Shown piece after piece: positions 1 to 12,836 of a DNA stretch of 64,000 nucleotides (positions are counted from its first letter, which is position 1; each line of letters opens with the position of its first letter). This DNA comes from Lysobacter capsici (GTDB taxonomy: Bacteria; Pseudomonadota; Gammaproteobacteria; Xanthomonadales; Xanthomonadaceae): positions 3,100,001 to 3,164,000 of the forward strand of contig NZ_CP094357.1 of assembly GCF_014779555.2 (NCBI RefSeq), written 5' to 3'. The position numbers and the translations under genes were made by a program. The notes below the pieces were generated by a model. The model made no database searches and was not told the origin of the DNA. It was given only the letters and a program-made list of their open reading frames with translations.

Positions 1-21
1 CGCACCACGAGAATCATGCCC

Positions 22-150
22 ACTTTGAAAAAGGGGGCGAGCGCCCGGCGCGACCATGCGGTCGCCGCGTCGCTGTCGCGCGGGGGATTTGCTTTTGGCG
101 GATCCCGATGCGCTGAAAGCAAATCCCCCTGCCCCCTTTTGCAGGGGGAA
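22..150. repeat. palindromic intergenic repeat, left copy
   Basis: An imperfect inverted repeat fills the space after the stop of the first minus-strand gene. Runs such as CTTTGAAAAAGGGGG and GGGGGATTTGCTTTT are mirrored by GCAAATCCCCCTGCCCCC. The same words occur in the same palindromic arrangement near the right end of the window (63681-63796), so this is a dispersed family rather than a unique sequence. No coding potential is seen in it. Confidence 0.6.
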
Positions 151-194
151 GCGAATTGGGGGACTCAACAATCAGCGGCAGCGCGGGCCGATTT

Positions 195-3100
195 CTATCG
201 GCCGCCGCCGAGCGGCCAATCGGGCCAGCCCGATGCATTGGGATCGGGCGCTTTCGTCGTCCACTGCCCGGTTTGCGGATCGATGTACCAGCGGCCGACG
301 TCGGCGGGAATCTCGGGCACGCCGTCGGGGAAGCGTTTGTTGAAGCTCTCCTCGACCGGACCCATGGTGTGGCCGACCGGGAACTTCGGCGGCAGCATCT
401 CGCGATGGCCCAGGGCGTCGGGCATGCCCGGAATATGATCCTGCAACCAGTTGAGTTCGTCGTTCTTGACCAGGTAGGCGCGCACTATGCCGCCTTGCTC
501 GGCGAAATACGGCGCCAGGTCGCGGCTGTTGGCGAAGGTGCCGCCGTCGGGCGCCTGCTGCACGCCGCCATCCTCGCGGAACAGCGGATTGTTGCGGGCC
601 AGATTGCGCGGATGCACGGCCGCCGGGTTGAACACGATCGCCGGCAGATTACCGCCGCCCACCGCCATCGCCGCCTGCGAGGCGAGCCCGCCGCCTAGCG
701 AATGTCCGGTCAACACCAGGTTCTCGCCATAGGTTTCATAAGCGCGACGGGTGAGATCCACCGCATGCCGGTATTGCGCGGTGTCGAAGCCCAAGCCCTG
801 CGCGGCGTCGGTGTAGATGTCCTTCAAGGCCGTGCGGCTGGTCGGCGCGGTGCCCTTGAACGCGAGCACGAACTGGCCCTCGCCGTTGGTGTACAGGCCC
901 GCGCGCAGGCCCGAGGAATGGTTGAAATCCGCCGGGGTGAAACCGGCCGGCAGATCGGCGTCGGCCACCTGGCGGAAGCTGCCTTCCAGGGCGGAACCGT
1001 CGGCCTTGTAGACGTGTTTGGCGACTTGCAGCAGATCGCCGTCGAGGCGATGCGGCGTGGTGCCCGCCATGTCGTCGGCGAACGAGCGGCCGGGCGGCAC
1101 CTGGTAGGCGCCGCTCGCGCCGGCCGGCGGCAAGGCATCGGGAGGATCGACGCCCTTGGCCACGGGCTGGAAGGGATCGTTCTTGCCGGCATAGATCTGC
1201 AGGCGTCCGCCTTCGGTCGGCATCGACAGGGTGTTGTCCGGTATCGCCCAGGTGTCGTCGATGCGGTTCGCGGTCGACACCAGCACCTGAGTGTCTTCGG
1301 TCAGCACGTAGCGCGTGGACACCTTGGACACGATGCCGTCGGGAGTGATTTCCGCGGCGTATTTGGGATCGACGCCGACATGCGGCTGAGCCTGGATATC
1401 GCGCACACGACCGTACACGCCCGGCCCGGGACCGATGTCGGCGATCCCGATGTCGGTGGGACGCGCGCTTTCGCTGAAGGAGAAGTAGTTGCCCTTCGGC
1501 CCGCCCGGCACCTGCCACTGATAGACCTCGGTGCCCTTGGGCAAGGTCCGCACTTCCACCGGGCGGGTGAAGTCGATGCCGGCCACATGCGAAAGATCCG
1601 CGGGCTTGCCGGTCGCGCGTTCGTAGAACGAAATCGCCGTGGCCTGGCGCTGGGCGATGACTTCCGCGGTCGGCGCCGCGTCGAGCGCCAGACGCTGCGG
1701 CGCGCCGCCGAGCACGCCGCTCGGCGGCGGCAGATCGGTGATGTTGTAGACGCCGTCGGGGCCTTGCGTCGCCAGACGCGGCTCGGTTGCCGGCGGCGTC
1801 ACCGGGCGGCCTTGCTGATCGATATAACGCAGCGGACTGTGGGCCACGTCGTCGACCGCGCCGGCCGCGCCGGGCAGTTTGATCTTGGGAATCTTGAGCG
1901 GGATAAGCAGCGAGGCCACGTCGAAGGTGACGTTGCCGAGCGCCTCGCCGTAGCGGCCTTCGCTCCAGGCCTTGCCGATGTGATCGAACATGTGCGGCAG
2001 GCCTTCGACCATCGCCTCGCCGGTCTCCATGCCGCGCTTGGCGCTGGGCAGGAACGCCGGCGCGTTGCCGCCGCTGATCTGATCGACGAGCACGCCGGTG
2101 CCGCTGAGGTCGTACGCGGTCCTGGCCAATGCGCCGAGGCCGACGACGAAGCCCACCGCCGCGTCCTTGACCCCGCCGCCGAAGCCCTGCAACTGGCCCA
2201 TGAACGAGGTTTCGCCGTTGCCGCGCACATCGGTGATCAGCTCGCGCATCTGCGGCGTGAACGCCTCGTTGCCTTCGGTGGCGCGGCTGATGATGCTGTC
2301 GCGCAGCCAGTTCAGACGCGCATCCGGATCGGTCTTGACGATCTGCCGCATCAGCGCCGCCTGATCGTCGGGATCGAGCGCGCCCATTTCCTTGACCAGC
2401 GCCTGCACCCGTTCTTCCTGGTTGTCGACCATGAAGCGGCGAACACCCGCGTCCATCACCCGGTCGCGCGCGGCGAGCACGGCGGGGCTCTTGTCGGCCG
2501 CGGTCTCCAGGCGATCGCCCATCAGCGTGTTGTAGGTGTCGCCGTCGATCTTGACCGTCTGCGCGGTGAAGGTCGTCACCCCGGTGTCGCGTGCGCTGGC
2601 CAGGTGTTCGTCGCTGAGGAAGCCTTCGGTGAACGCATCGCCGTGCATGCGGTTGTACAGCGCCACGAAGCGCGCCTGCGCGGCGGGGTCGGCCGCGCGC
2701 GCCTGATACTGGGTCATGAACGCCTGCAACTGCCCGGCGTTCTGTTCGTCGCTGGTCGCGGCCAGTTCGCCGTATTCGCCGGTGTAGTTGTCGCCGTTGG
2801 CGTTGTACTGATCGATGTCCTTGATCGCCTGCAGATCGGCGGCCTTGGTGCCGGGCACGCCGGTCATGATGTCCAGGCCGCCGTTTTCGAGCTGGGTCAT
2901 CTGCTCGGGCGACAGATTCTCGAGGATGCCGGTCTTGAACCACGACTGGCCCATGCCGGGATCTTTTTCCTGTAGCGCCGACAGCACCATCTGCTGGGAC
3001 ACCGGGTCGAGGTCCTGCAGCGTGTCCAGCGCGTAGTTCAGGCGCTTCTCGTAGTCGTCGCGCCACATCGTGCGGTCGCCCTGATCGAGAATCTCGTCGG

Positions 3101-4436
3101 CGACCTGCCCCGCTCTGCCCTGATCGATGCGCTCGCCCTTGAGCGAACCCAATTCCTTGACCACGCTGCCGTCGGCGGCGGTCTGGCGCACGCCGACCGG
3201 CTGCCGCTGAGCGTCGTACTCGGTCACCACCTTGCTGCCGTCGGCGTTGGTGGTGGTATCGCGAGCGGTGACGACCGGCAGGCCGCTGACCGACTCATGC
3301 TGGGTGGTCTGCTGCAGCGCGCCCTTGGCGTCGTAAGCCTGGGTCGTGGCGAGTTTGCCGTCGTCGCCCAGCGAGTACACGGTGCGGCTGCCGTTCGCGG
3401 CGGTGTCGATAACCTGCCTGCGTCCGTCTTCGCCGACCCGCTCGGTGCGCGCGACGCCTTTTTGTTCGAAAACCACGGTTCCGTCCTGCGCGACCAGCTT
3501 TTGCGACAGCTGCGCATCGGCGATGCCCTGCGATCCGGCCGGAGCCGCATGCACCTGGTACTCCATGCGATAGCCGCCGTCGTACTGGTGCGTCACGGTG
3601 CTGACGCCGGGCTGGCCGGCCACCGGGGTGGTGGTGATCTTGCTGACTTCGCCGGTATCGAAGCTGGTCGCGCCGTCGGCGGACACTTCGCGAATCCGCA
3701 GCGGCTGCGGCCCGGTGACGTCGGCGCCGTTGTCGCGCAGCGTCACCGACTGGACCTGATAGCCCTGTTCGTTCGGGATGACCGCATGCTGCACGATCCG
3801 CGCCGGATCGGCCGCGGTACCGCCGTAGGCATCGGTGATGACGGCGCTCTTGCCGTCAGGACCTTGTTGCACGGTGCGCTGCGGAAGCCCGCTGACGGTC
3901 GACACGCCGTTGTCGACGACGCTGCGGCTTTCCAGCGGCACCGCGGCGGCGGGACCGGTCGCCTTGGGATCGAAGACCTGGGTGGTGACCAGCGCATTGC
4001 CGTTGGCGTCGAGCCCATCGGTGTGTACGACGCGAGTGCCGTCGGCATAGGTGCTTTCGCGCACCGCCGCGCCATCGGCCGTCTGCGTGGTGCGGCTTTG
4101 CGTCGGCGCTTCCGGCTTGGCCTGGGCGACGACGTTGTCGGCATCCAGTCGCGCCTGCGCCTGATCGTAGGCGCGGTTGATGGTGTTGATGTCGCCGGTT
4201 CGGCCTTGTTGCGAGGCCTGATCGATCGCGCTGCGACGGCTGTCGCTGAGATTGGCGATGGTCTGCTGATGGGTCGGCCCTTGCAGGGTGCCGCCCTTGT
4301 CGAAAGTAGCCTGCGCCAGCGCGTCTTCCGGCTTCTCGATTTTGACCGGAGGTTTGAGCGGGGGCTTGACCGACTCCGGCGGCGGCGGAGGGGGCGGCGG
4401 CGGTGGCGGCAGCGGTTTGATTTTTTCGTCGCTCAT
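195..4436 (-). CDS. giant multidomain protein with C-terminal class 3 lipase, toxin-like
   Basis: The protein has 1413 residues. The start at 4436 follows GGAGACAGCCCCG; an upstream in-frame start lacks such a site. Residues 9-20 are a proline run. Residues about 100-440 are rich in D-G/N-G turns, resembling YD/RHS-like beta-hairpin repeats. A helical region follows, with hydrophobic stretches near 745-790 and 845-865. Residues about 955-1045 resemble a polymorphic-toxin linker or toxin module (LPKGTEVYQW, GNYFSFSE). The end is an alpha/beta-hydrolase of the lipase_3 type with GHSLGGG (nucleophile Ser1246). There is no signal peptide. Length and modular build suggest an effector exported by a contact-dependent system such as type VI, but no VgrG, PAAR or immunity gene is visible. 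The lipase fold is well supported; the toxin role is inference. Confidence 0.8.
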   Translation of the reverse strand: MSDEKIKPLPPPPPPPPPPPESVKPPLKPPVKIEKPEDALAQATFDKGGTLQGPTHQQTIANLSDSRRSAIDQASQQGRTGDINTINRAYDQAQARLDADNVVAQAKPEAPTQSRTTQTADGAAVRESTYADGTRVVHTDGLDANGNALVTTQVFDPKATGPAAAVPLESRSVVDNGVSTVSGLPQRTVQQGPDGKSAVITDAYGGTAADPARIVQHAVIPNEQGYQVQSVTLRDNGADVTGPQPLRIREVSADGATSFDTGEVSKITTTPVAGQPGVSTVTHQYDGGYRMEYQVHAAPAGSQGIADAQLSQKLVAQDGTVVFEQKGVARTERVGEDGRRQVIDTAANGSRTVYSLGDDGKLATTQAYDAKGALQQTTQHESVSGLPVVTARDTTTNADGSKVVTEYDAQRQPVGVRQTAADGSVVKELGSLKGERIDQGRAGQVADEILDQGDRTMWRDDYEKRLNYALDTLQDLDPVSQQMVLSALQEKDPGMGQSWFKTGILENLSPEQMTQLENGGLDIMTGVPGTKAADLQAIKDIDQYNANGDNYTGEYGELAATSDEQNAGQLQAFMTQYQARAADPAAQARFVALYNRMHGDAFTEGFLSDEHLASARDTGVTTFTAQTVKIDGDTYNTLMGDRLETAADKSPAVLAARDRVMDAGVRRFMVDNQEERVQALVKEMGALDPDDQAALMRQIVKTDPDARLNWLRDSIISRATEGNEAFTPQMRELITDVRGNGETSFMGQLQGFGGGVKDAAVGFVVGLGALARTAYDLSGTGVLVDQISGGNAPAFLPSAKRGMETGEAMVEGLPHMFDHIGKAWSEGRYGEALGNVTFDVASLLIPLKIPKIKLPGAAGAVDDVAHSPLRYIDQQGRPVTPPATEPRLATQGPDGVYNITDLPPPSGVLGGAPQRLALDAAPTAEVIAQRQATAISFYERATGKPADLSHVAGIDFTRPVEVRTLPKGTEVYQWQVPGGPKGNYFSFSESARPTDIGIADIGPGPGVYGRVRDIQAQPHVGVDPKYAAEITPDGIVSKVSTRYVLTEDTQVLVSTANRIDDTWAIPDNTLSMPTEGGRLQIYAGKNDPFQPVAKGVDPPDALPPAGASGAYQVPPGRSFADDMAGTTPHRLDGDLLQVAKHVYKADGSALEGSFRQVADADLPAGFTPADFNHSSGLRAGLYTNGEGQFVLAFKGTAPTSRTALKDIYTDAAQGLGFDTAQYRHAVDLTRRAYETYGENLVLTGHSLGGGLASQAAMAVGGGNLPAIVFNPAAVHPRNLARNNPLFREDGGVQQAPDGGTFANSRDLAPYFAEQGGIVRAYLVKNDELNWLQDHIPGMPDALGHREMLPPKFPVGHTMGPVEESFNKRFPDGVPEIPADVGRWYIDPQTGQWTTKAPDPNASGWPDWPLGGGR

Positions 4437-6510
<2,074 letters not shown>

Positions 6511-6555
6511 TCCGCGCGTGATGCTTCACAAGTCCGGCTGAGCATCGTTCGGACC

Positions 6556-6586
6556 GGCGAGTCGCTCCGCGCTGGAGCGGCTCGCC
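6556..6586 (+). terminator. hairpin after lysyl endopeptidase
   Basis: GGCGAGTCGCTCC pairs with GGAGCGGCTCGCC around a GCGCT loop, giving 13 paired positions including one T-G wobble. It starts 46 bases after the protease stop. No T-run follows, so it is either a weak intrinsic terminator or a 3'-end stabiliser. The rest of the 349-base gap (6511-6859) shows nothing recognisable. Confidence 0.5.
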
Positions 6587-6859
6587 CTTCGCGGCGCCGA
6601 GCCGCCGGACCGGCCGCTTGTCATGGCCGGCGCGCCTTCGAACTGCGGACCGTCAGGTCGTCGTCAGGTCGCCGCAGCGCGCCTGTGCCCGACATCGCGG
6701 GCGTATTGCGCCGGCCTTGCAACCGTCAGGTTTCCGAAAGGTGCGCACGCCCCGCGATGTGGATGCTGGACTCAACCACCGGCCAGGACGACGCCGGTGC
6801 GGCTCGCGCCGCAAGGCCGCGAGCACGAGTCGTCTCATCATCGGATCGAGGACAGCATC

Positions 6860-7090
6860 ATGTCGACCATCAGCTACGCCGGTTACGGCGTGTGGAACAG
6901 CACCAACGACGTCACCAGCAAGGTCACCCAGCAGTACGCCAACAAGCAGCGCGAGTTCTTCGCCAACAACGGCGATTACGGCGATCCGGCGCCGGGCGAG
7001 CGCAAGTACCTGTACATCGTGTGGAACAACAACGGCAGCGCCAGCGGCGTGGTCGGCGAAGACGACAGCCGCGGCATCATCCTGCCGTAA
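6860..7090 (+). CDS. small protein of unknown function (76 aa)
   Basis: A 76-residue product that I do not recognise. The chosen ATG follows GAGGACAGC; a longer frame reaching upstream to 6623 has low-complexity, arginine-rich composition and is unlikely to be coding. The peptide is soluble and polar with many Asn, Gly and aromatic residues (YAGYGVWNSTND, KYLYIVWNNNGSASG) and no signal peptide, membrane span or cysteine. A good terminator follows at 7135. It is a single-gene unit between a protease and the convergent siderophore operon. The end (GVVGEDDSRGIILP) looks like a finished beta-strand protein rather than a truncated one. Confidence 0.6.
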   Translation: MSTISYAGYGVWNSTNDVTSKVTQQYANKQREFFANNGDYGDPAPGERKYLYIVWNNNGSASGVVGEDDSRGIILP

Positions 7091-7134
7091 GCCGCGGCGG
7101 CGCCGACCCCGGCTTGATTCGATTACGCATCAAA

Positions 7135-7178
7135 ACGGGCTGGCCTGGGCAACTGGGCCGGCCCGTTCTATTTGTGGC
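7135..7178 (+). terminator. bidirectional rho-independent terminator
   Basis: ACGGGCTGGCC (7135-7145) pairs with GGCCGGCCCGT (7156-7166), 11 pairs including one wobble. On the plus strand TTCTATTTG follows; on the minus strand the stem is followed by the complement of CAAAA, giving TTTTG. It can therefore end both the 76-residue gene (+) and the siderophore operon (-), whose last gene stops at 7291. Confidence 0.7.
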
Positions 7179-7290
7179 GTCGCTTCGTCACCGTGGCTGG
7201 ACCGGTTGCAGTCTCGCGGCTGCGGCGACGCCTTGCTCACCCAAGCTCTGCCCTGCCTCACCGTTTCGCCGAGTCCGTCGGCCGATGATC

Positions 7291-8097
7291 TCAGGCGTCC
7301 AGGGTCGCGCCGCCATCCACGCGCAAGTCGTGCAAGGTGATGTGGCGCGCACGATCCGACAGCAGGAAGCAGATCGCCTCGGCGATGTCGTCCGGATCGG
7401 CGATGCGTTGCAACGGAATTCCCAGGCGATAACGCTCGGCCACGCCCATCAGAATGTCGCGCCGCGCCTGTTCGTCGTCGGCGAAGGCGCGCTGCATCGC
7501 GGTGTCGGTCGATCCGGGCGATACAAGATTGCAACGCACACCGAACGGCGCCAGTTCCAGAGCGAGGCAGCGCAGATACTGGCTCGCCGCGGCCTTGGAC
7601 GCCGCATAGGCCGCCATGCCCACGCGCGGCGTGGCGGCGGCGTTGGAGCCGACCGCGACGATGCTGCCGCGACCGCGCGCCTGCATCGATCGCGCGACCG
7701 CGCGGGTGGTGGTGAACACCGCGCGGGCGTTGACCGCCATGCACGCGTCCCAATCGTCCGGATCGAGCTGCAGGCAATCGCCGACCCGCAGGATGCCGGC
7801 GACATGCGCCAGATGTTCGATCGCGCCGAGCTCGTGTTCGATCTCGGCCACGGCGGTCTCGACCGCGGCCGCATCGCACAGGTCCAGCGCCCTCGCCCAT
7901 ACCGTCGCGCCGTGCGCGCGCAATCGCGCGACCAAGCTGGCCAGCGAATCCGCTTCGCGATCGATCAAGGCCAGCACGGCGCCCTCGCCCGCCAGCCGCC
8001 GCGCGGTCGCCGCGCCGATGCCCTGCGCCGCGCCGGTCACCACGGCGACGCGGCCGGCAAAGTCCCCTGTGCCCGCGCCAATCGCGTTACCGCTCAT
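7291..8097 (-). CDS. entA: 2,3-dihydro-2,3-dihydroxybenzoate dehydrogenase (EntA-type SDR)
   Basis: Oxidises 2,3-dihydro-2,3-dihydroxybenzoate to 2,3-dihydroxybenzoate with NAD+, the last step of catechol synthesis. The 268-residue short-chain dehydrogenase has the cofactor motif VVTGAAQGIG near residue 20 and the catalytic YAASK. Its length is slightly above the 248-261 typical of EntA homologues. It is the last gene of the operon and its ATG overlaps the preceding stop by four bases (ATGA), which suggests translational coupling. SDRs are a broad class; the EntA assignment rests on the neighbouring entC, entB and entE, so it is well supported by context. Confidence 0.88.
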   Translation of the reverse strand: MSGNAIGAGTGDFAGRVAVVTGAAQGIGAATARRLAGEGAVLALIDREADSLASLVARLRAHGATVWARALDLCDAAAVETAVAEIEHELGAIEHLAHVAGILRVGDCLQLDPDDWDACMAVNARAVFTTTRAVARSMQARGRGSIVAVGSNAAATPRVGMAAYAASKAAASQYLRCLALELAPFGVRCNLVSPGSTDTAMQRAFADDEQARRDILMGVAERYRLGIPLQRIADPDDIAEAICFLLSDRARHITLHDLRVDGGATLDA

Positions 8098-8921
8098 GCC
8101 TGCGCCTCATCGAACGCATCCATGATCCGATGGCGTTCCTCGTGATACCTGTCTTCGTCCCAGCGGTCCTTCCAGTACGGCACCGCGTACATCATCGACC
8201 GATGCACGCCGCGTTCGCCGGCGAGGAAATCGCGGATCGCCACGACCTGCGCGCTCTCCCCGGCCAGGGTCACCGAGACCGATTCGCCGTGCGGCCACGC
8301 CAAGGCCCGCACCGCATCGAGCAGCAAACGACTCGCGCCCGCGGGTTTTCCGTCGCGCGACAGCCAGCGCGAACGCAGGCGCGGATGCGGCGGCAGCGCC
8401 TGGATCTCGCTCGCGTCGGGCACTTCCAGCAAGGCGTCGATATCAACGCTGTCGGGCAGCCTGGCGATCACCGCGCACAGCAAGGCATAGCTGCTCGGAT
8501 CGCCGATCAGCACATGCCGCTGCGCGTCGGCGCGAAACAACTCGGGACCGCCCGGCCCGGCCAGACCGAGCGGATCGCCGACCCGCGCCGCGCTCGCCCA
8601 GCGCGACGCCGGCCCTTCGTCGCCATGCAGCACGATGTCGACATCGAGTTCGTTCAACCCCGGATCGATGCGCGCTACGGTGTAGGTGCGTATCAGCGGC
8701 CGGATCGCGCCTTCGGGCCAGACCGGGCCGTGTTCGCCCAGGGCCGGCAACTGCGGCGCTTCGCCGGCCAGCGCCGGAAACAGCAGCTTGATATGCGCGC
8801 CTTCGCTGCCGCCGGGAAACCCGGCCAGATCGATCCCGCCCAGGGTGATGCGCCGCATCTGCGGCGTGCGTTGCGCGATGCGAAGCACCCGCAGCAAGCG
8901 GGCGCGGGGACGCGTGCTCAT
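8094..8921 (-). CDS. siderophore-interacting protein (ViuB-like flavin reductase)
   Basis: A 275-residue protein of the SIP/ViuB family, cytoplasmic FAD enzymes that reduce ferric siderophores to release iron. Visible are an FAD-binding barrel region (GGSEGAHIKLLFP, IRTYTVARID near residues 50-100) and a C-terminal NAD(P)H-binding-like half. The TYTVARID segment corresponds to the R-x-Y-T flavin motif of the family. The start at 8921 overlaps the condensation-protein stop (ATGA) and its own stop overlaps entA (ATGA). Its place inside the biosynthetic operon couples siderophore production with iron recovery. The family call is firm; the natural substrate is inferred to be the product of this operon. 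Confidence 0.87.
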   Translation of the reverse strand: MSTRPRARLLRVLRIAQRTPQMRRITLGGIDLAGFPGGSEGAHIKLLFPALAGEAPQLPALGEHGPVWPEGAIRPLIRTYTVARIDPGLNELDVDIVLHGDEGPASRWASAARVGDPLGLAGPGGPELFRADAQRHVLIGDPSSYALLCAVIARLPDSVDIDALLEVPDASEIQALPPHPRLRSRWLSRDGKPAGASRLLLDAVRALAWPHGESVSVTLAGESAQVVAIRDFLAGERGVHRSMMYAVPYWKDRWDEDRYHEERHRIMDAFDEAQA

Positions 8922-10255
8922 GCGGCGCGCACCGCCGACTGCTGGGCGATACGGCCGCTCAGGACCTCGATGCGGCACTCGGGTTCGGCGATGATCCGCT
9001 GCAGCAAGGCCAACAGCGCCGCGTGATGCCCGGCCAGACAGGCCGCGTCGTAGGCCAGCGGATTGGCCTCGATGTCGAAACGCACGCCGTCGGCCATCGG
9101 CGACACGGTGATGTCGAGATCCTCGACCGAACCGACCGAAATCGGATGCGCGCGGCTGCGCAGCCCTTCGAACACGAAACCGCGGTCGAACGGCATCAGG
9201 TTGACCACCGGCCCGTACAACTGCGCATGGCTGTCGCCCAGGCCGAGATCGTTGCGCAGCCATTCGTAGTTGTAACGCTGGTGCGGCCGCAGCTCGCGCA
9301 ACTGCGCCGCGACCGCGCGCGCCAGCGCATCGAAACCTTGTTGCGGATCGACCCGCAGACGCAGCGGCACCACGTTCATCGCCATGCACGGCACGCCGAG
9401 CGCGGCCGAGCCGAGCCGGTTCATCACCAGCAGACCGACGCTGATATCACGTTCGCCGCTGCGCGCATGCATCCAGGCGAAGATCGCCGCCATCAGCCAG
9501 GCCGACCAGTCCACGCCGAGCCGGCGCGCCGCGGCCTGCCATTGCGCGTACTGCGACGGCAGCAACATGGCGCGTTGCGAATGCGAGCTGTCGCCGGGCG
9601 CGCGTTTCGGCCCCAGCGTGACCGGTTCGCCCAGGCCGCTCAGGCGCTGTGACCAGTATTCGCGATCGTCGGCGAAACGCTGCGATTGCCGGTAGTCGGC
9701 TTCCTCGGCGACCACCGGCTCCAGCGACCAGTCGCGTACCGGCGCCGGTTCGCGTCCCGCGATCCGCGCCGAATACAGCTCGGCGACGCGATGGATCAGC
9801 AGCAGATAGGCGAACCCGTCCAGGGCGATGTGATGCGCGCGCAGATACCACAGATGACGATCCGCGCCGAGCCGGATCAGGGCGCAGGCGAACAACGGAC
9901 GCCGGGCCAGATCGGCCTGACGCAGCAGGTCCTCGCTCATCCACTCGCGGGCGCTGCGCCACGGGTCGGCGCAGTTCGAATAATCCTGACGCTCGATCAC
10001 CACCGGGCGTTGCGGGTCCAGCGACTGCGCGACCTCGTCGCCGCGGCGGGTGTAGCGCATATGCAAGGCATCGCAGGCGCTCAGGGTTTCGCGCACGGCA
10101 TCTTCCAGCGCGCACGGATCGAGCGCGCCGTTCAATTCGATCGCTTCGGCGGTCCAGAACGAAGGGCTGTCCGGATCGAGCTGCTGCCCGGCCCACATGC
10201 CCAACTGCGGTCCGGTCAACGGCCACGACGCTGGGTTGCGTGCGTCGCGATCCAT
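8918..10255 (-). CDS. stand-alone NRPS condensation protein, VibH-like
   Basis: A 445-residue single condensation domain without adenylation or carrier domains. The catalytic HHxxxDG motif is intact (HHIALDG). Such free-standing domains, as in vibriobactin VibH, form an amide between a carrier-bound 2,3-dihydroxybenzoyl group and a soluble amine. Here the donor would be the carrier domain of the EntB homologue encoded just upstream. The start at 10255 is chosen because its ATG shares one base with the entB stop (TGATG); a frame extending 12 codons further up overlaps entB. No EntF-like multidomain synthetase is present, so the product is more likely a catechol-polyamine than enterobactin. The acceptor amine cannot be read from sequence. 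Confidence 0.88.
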   Translation of the reverse strand: MDRDARNPASWPLTGPQLGMWAGQQLDPDSPSFWTAEAIELNGALDPCALEDAVRETLSACDALHMRYTRRGDEVAQSLDPQRPVVIERQDYSNCADPWRSAREWMSEDLLRQADLARRPLFACALIRLGADRHLWYLRAHHIALDGFAYLLLIHRVAELYSARIAGREPAPVRDWSLEPVVAEEADYRQSQRFADDREYWSQRLSGLGEPVTLGPKRAPGDSSHSQRAMLLPSQYAQWQAAARRLGVDWSAWLMAAIFAWMHARSGERDISVGLLVMNRLGSAALGVPCMAMNVVPLRLRVDPQQGFDALARAVAAQLRELRPHQRYNYEWLRNDLGLGDSHAQLYGPVVNLMPFDRGFVFEGLRSRAHPISVGSVEDLDITVSPMADGVRFDIEANPLAYDAACLAGHHAALLALLQRIIAEPECRIEVLSGRIAQQSAVRAA

Positions 10256-11129
10256 CACGCCGCCCGCCGCGATTCGATCAAATCCCACCATTCCGACACG
10301 CTGCCGCGTTCGGCCAGTTCGACCAGGCCGATGCGCTCGCCGCGCGCCGACCAGCGTTCCAGCAAGGTCATCAGCCGGATCGAATCCAGCCCGGCCTCGA
10401 ACGGATTGTCCTGCGCGTCGATCTGCTCCAGCGGCAGTTCCATGATCAGCGCCAGTTCGGTACGCAGCGCGGTCAGGCTGCGCGGCAGGCCGATGCCGTC
10501 AGTCAGTGACTGGATGCACGAGGCGCGATCGCTGACCACGCCGCAGCGGCGCGAGACGTAGTTCAGGGCCAGCGCATGCTCTTCGGCCGAGAAATCGGCG
10601 ACCGCATCGGCGACCAGGAACGGCTGGATATCGTGCATGAACGCATCGCCGACGGTCATCATGCAGCCGATATGGGCGTAGATGCCGCACACGATCAGCT
10701 GATCGCGGCCTTGCGCGCGCATGCGTTCGCGCAGGTCGCTCGAGACGAAGGCGCTGTAACGCCACTTGGTCAGCACGGTGTCTTGCGGCCGCGGCGCCAG
10801 TTCGGCCGCGACCGGCGCGAGTTCGGGCCTGGCGGTGATGCCCGGCCCCCACCACGGTTGCAGCAGGCCGCGCTGTACCGCGCTCTGCTGCGTCGGCTGC
10901 GCGGTGTAGACCACCGGCACGCCGGCATCGTCGCAGGCATCGCGCAAGGCGCGGATGTTGCCGATCAGCTCCGGCACCGGCGCCTGGGCGCGGTCGTAGA
11001 ACGCAAGGAAATACTCCTGCATATCGTGGATCAACAGCACCGCCCGCGCCGGATCGGGATGCCAGTCGACGCGATTGGCCGGCCACGACTCGGCGCCGGG
11101 CATGGGGTAACTGGCGATGGTGGGAATCG

Positions 11130-11133
<4 letters not shown>
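10255..11133 (-). CDS. entB: isochorismatase with C-terminal aryl carrier domain (EntB-type)
   Basis: A 292-residue bifunctional protein. Residues 1-205 are an isochorismatase ([10 protein letters not shown] with the conserved Asp; [12 protein letters not shown]), which hydrolyses isochorismate to 2,3-dihydro-2,3-dihydroxybenzoate. Residues about 215-290 are an aryl carrier domain with GLDSIRLM, where Ser251 is the phosphopantetheine site. Length and domain order match EntB of enterobactin synthesis (285 residues). The ATG overlaps the entE stop by four bases. A phosphopantetheinyl transferase is required for activity but is not encoded in the window. Confidence 0.93.

Positions 11134-12832
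<1,699 letters not shown>

Positions 12833-12836
<4 letters not shown>

Noticed and set aside
702-2975. 757-codon open frame on the plus strand
   Set aside because: Antisense to the lipase-like gene; Arg/Gly/Ala-rich without motifs, as expected opposite a GC-rich gene.
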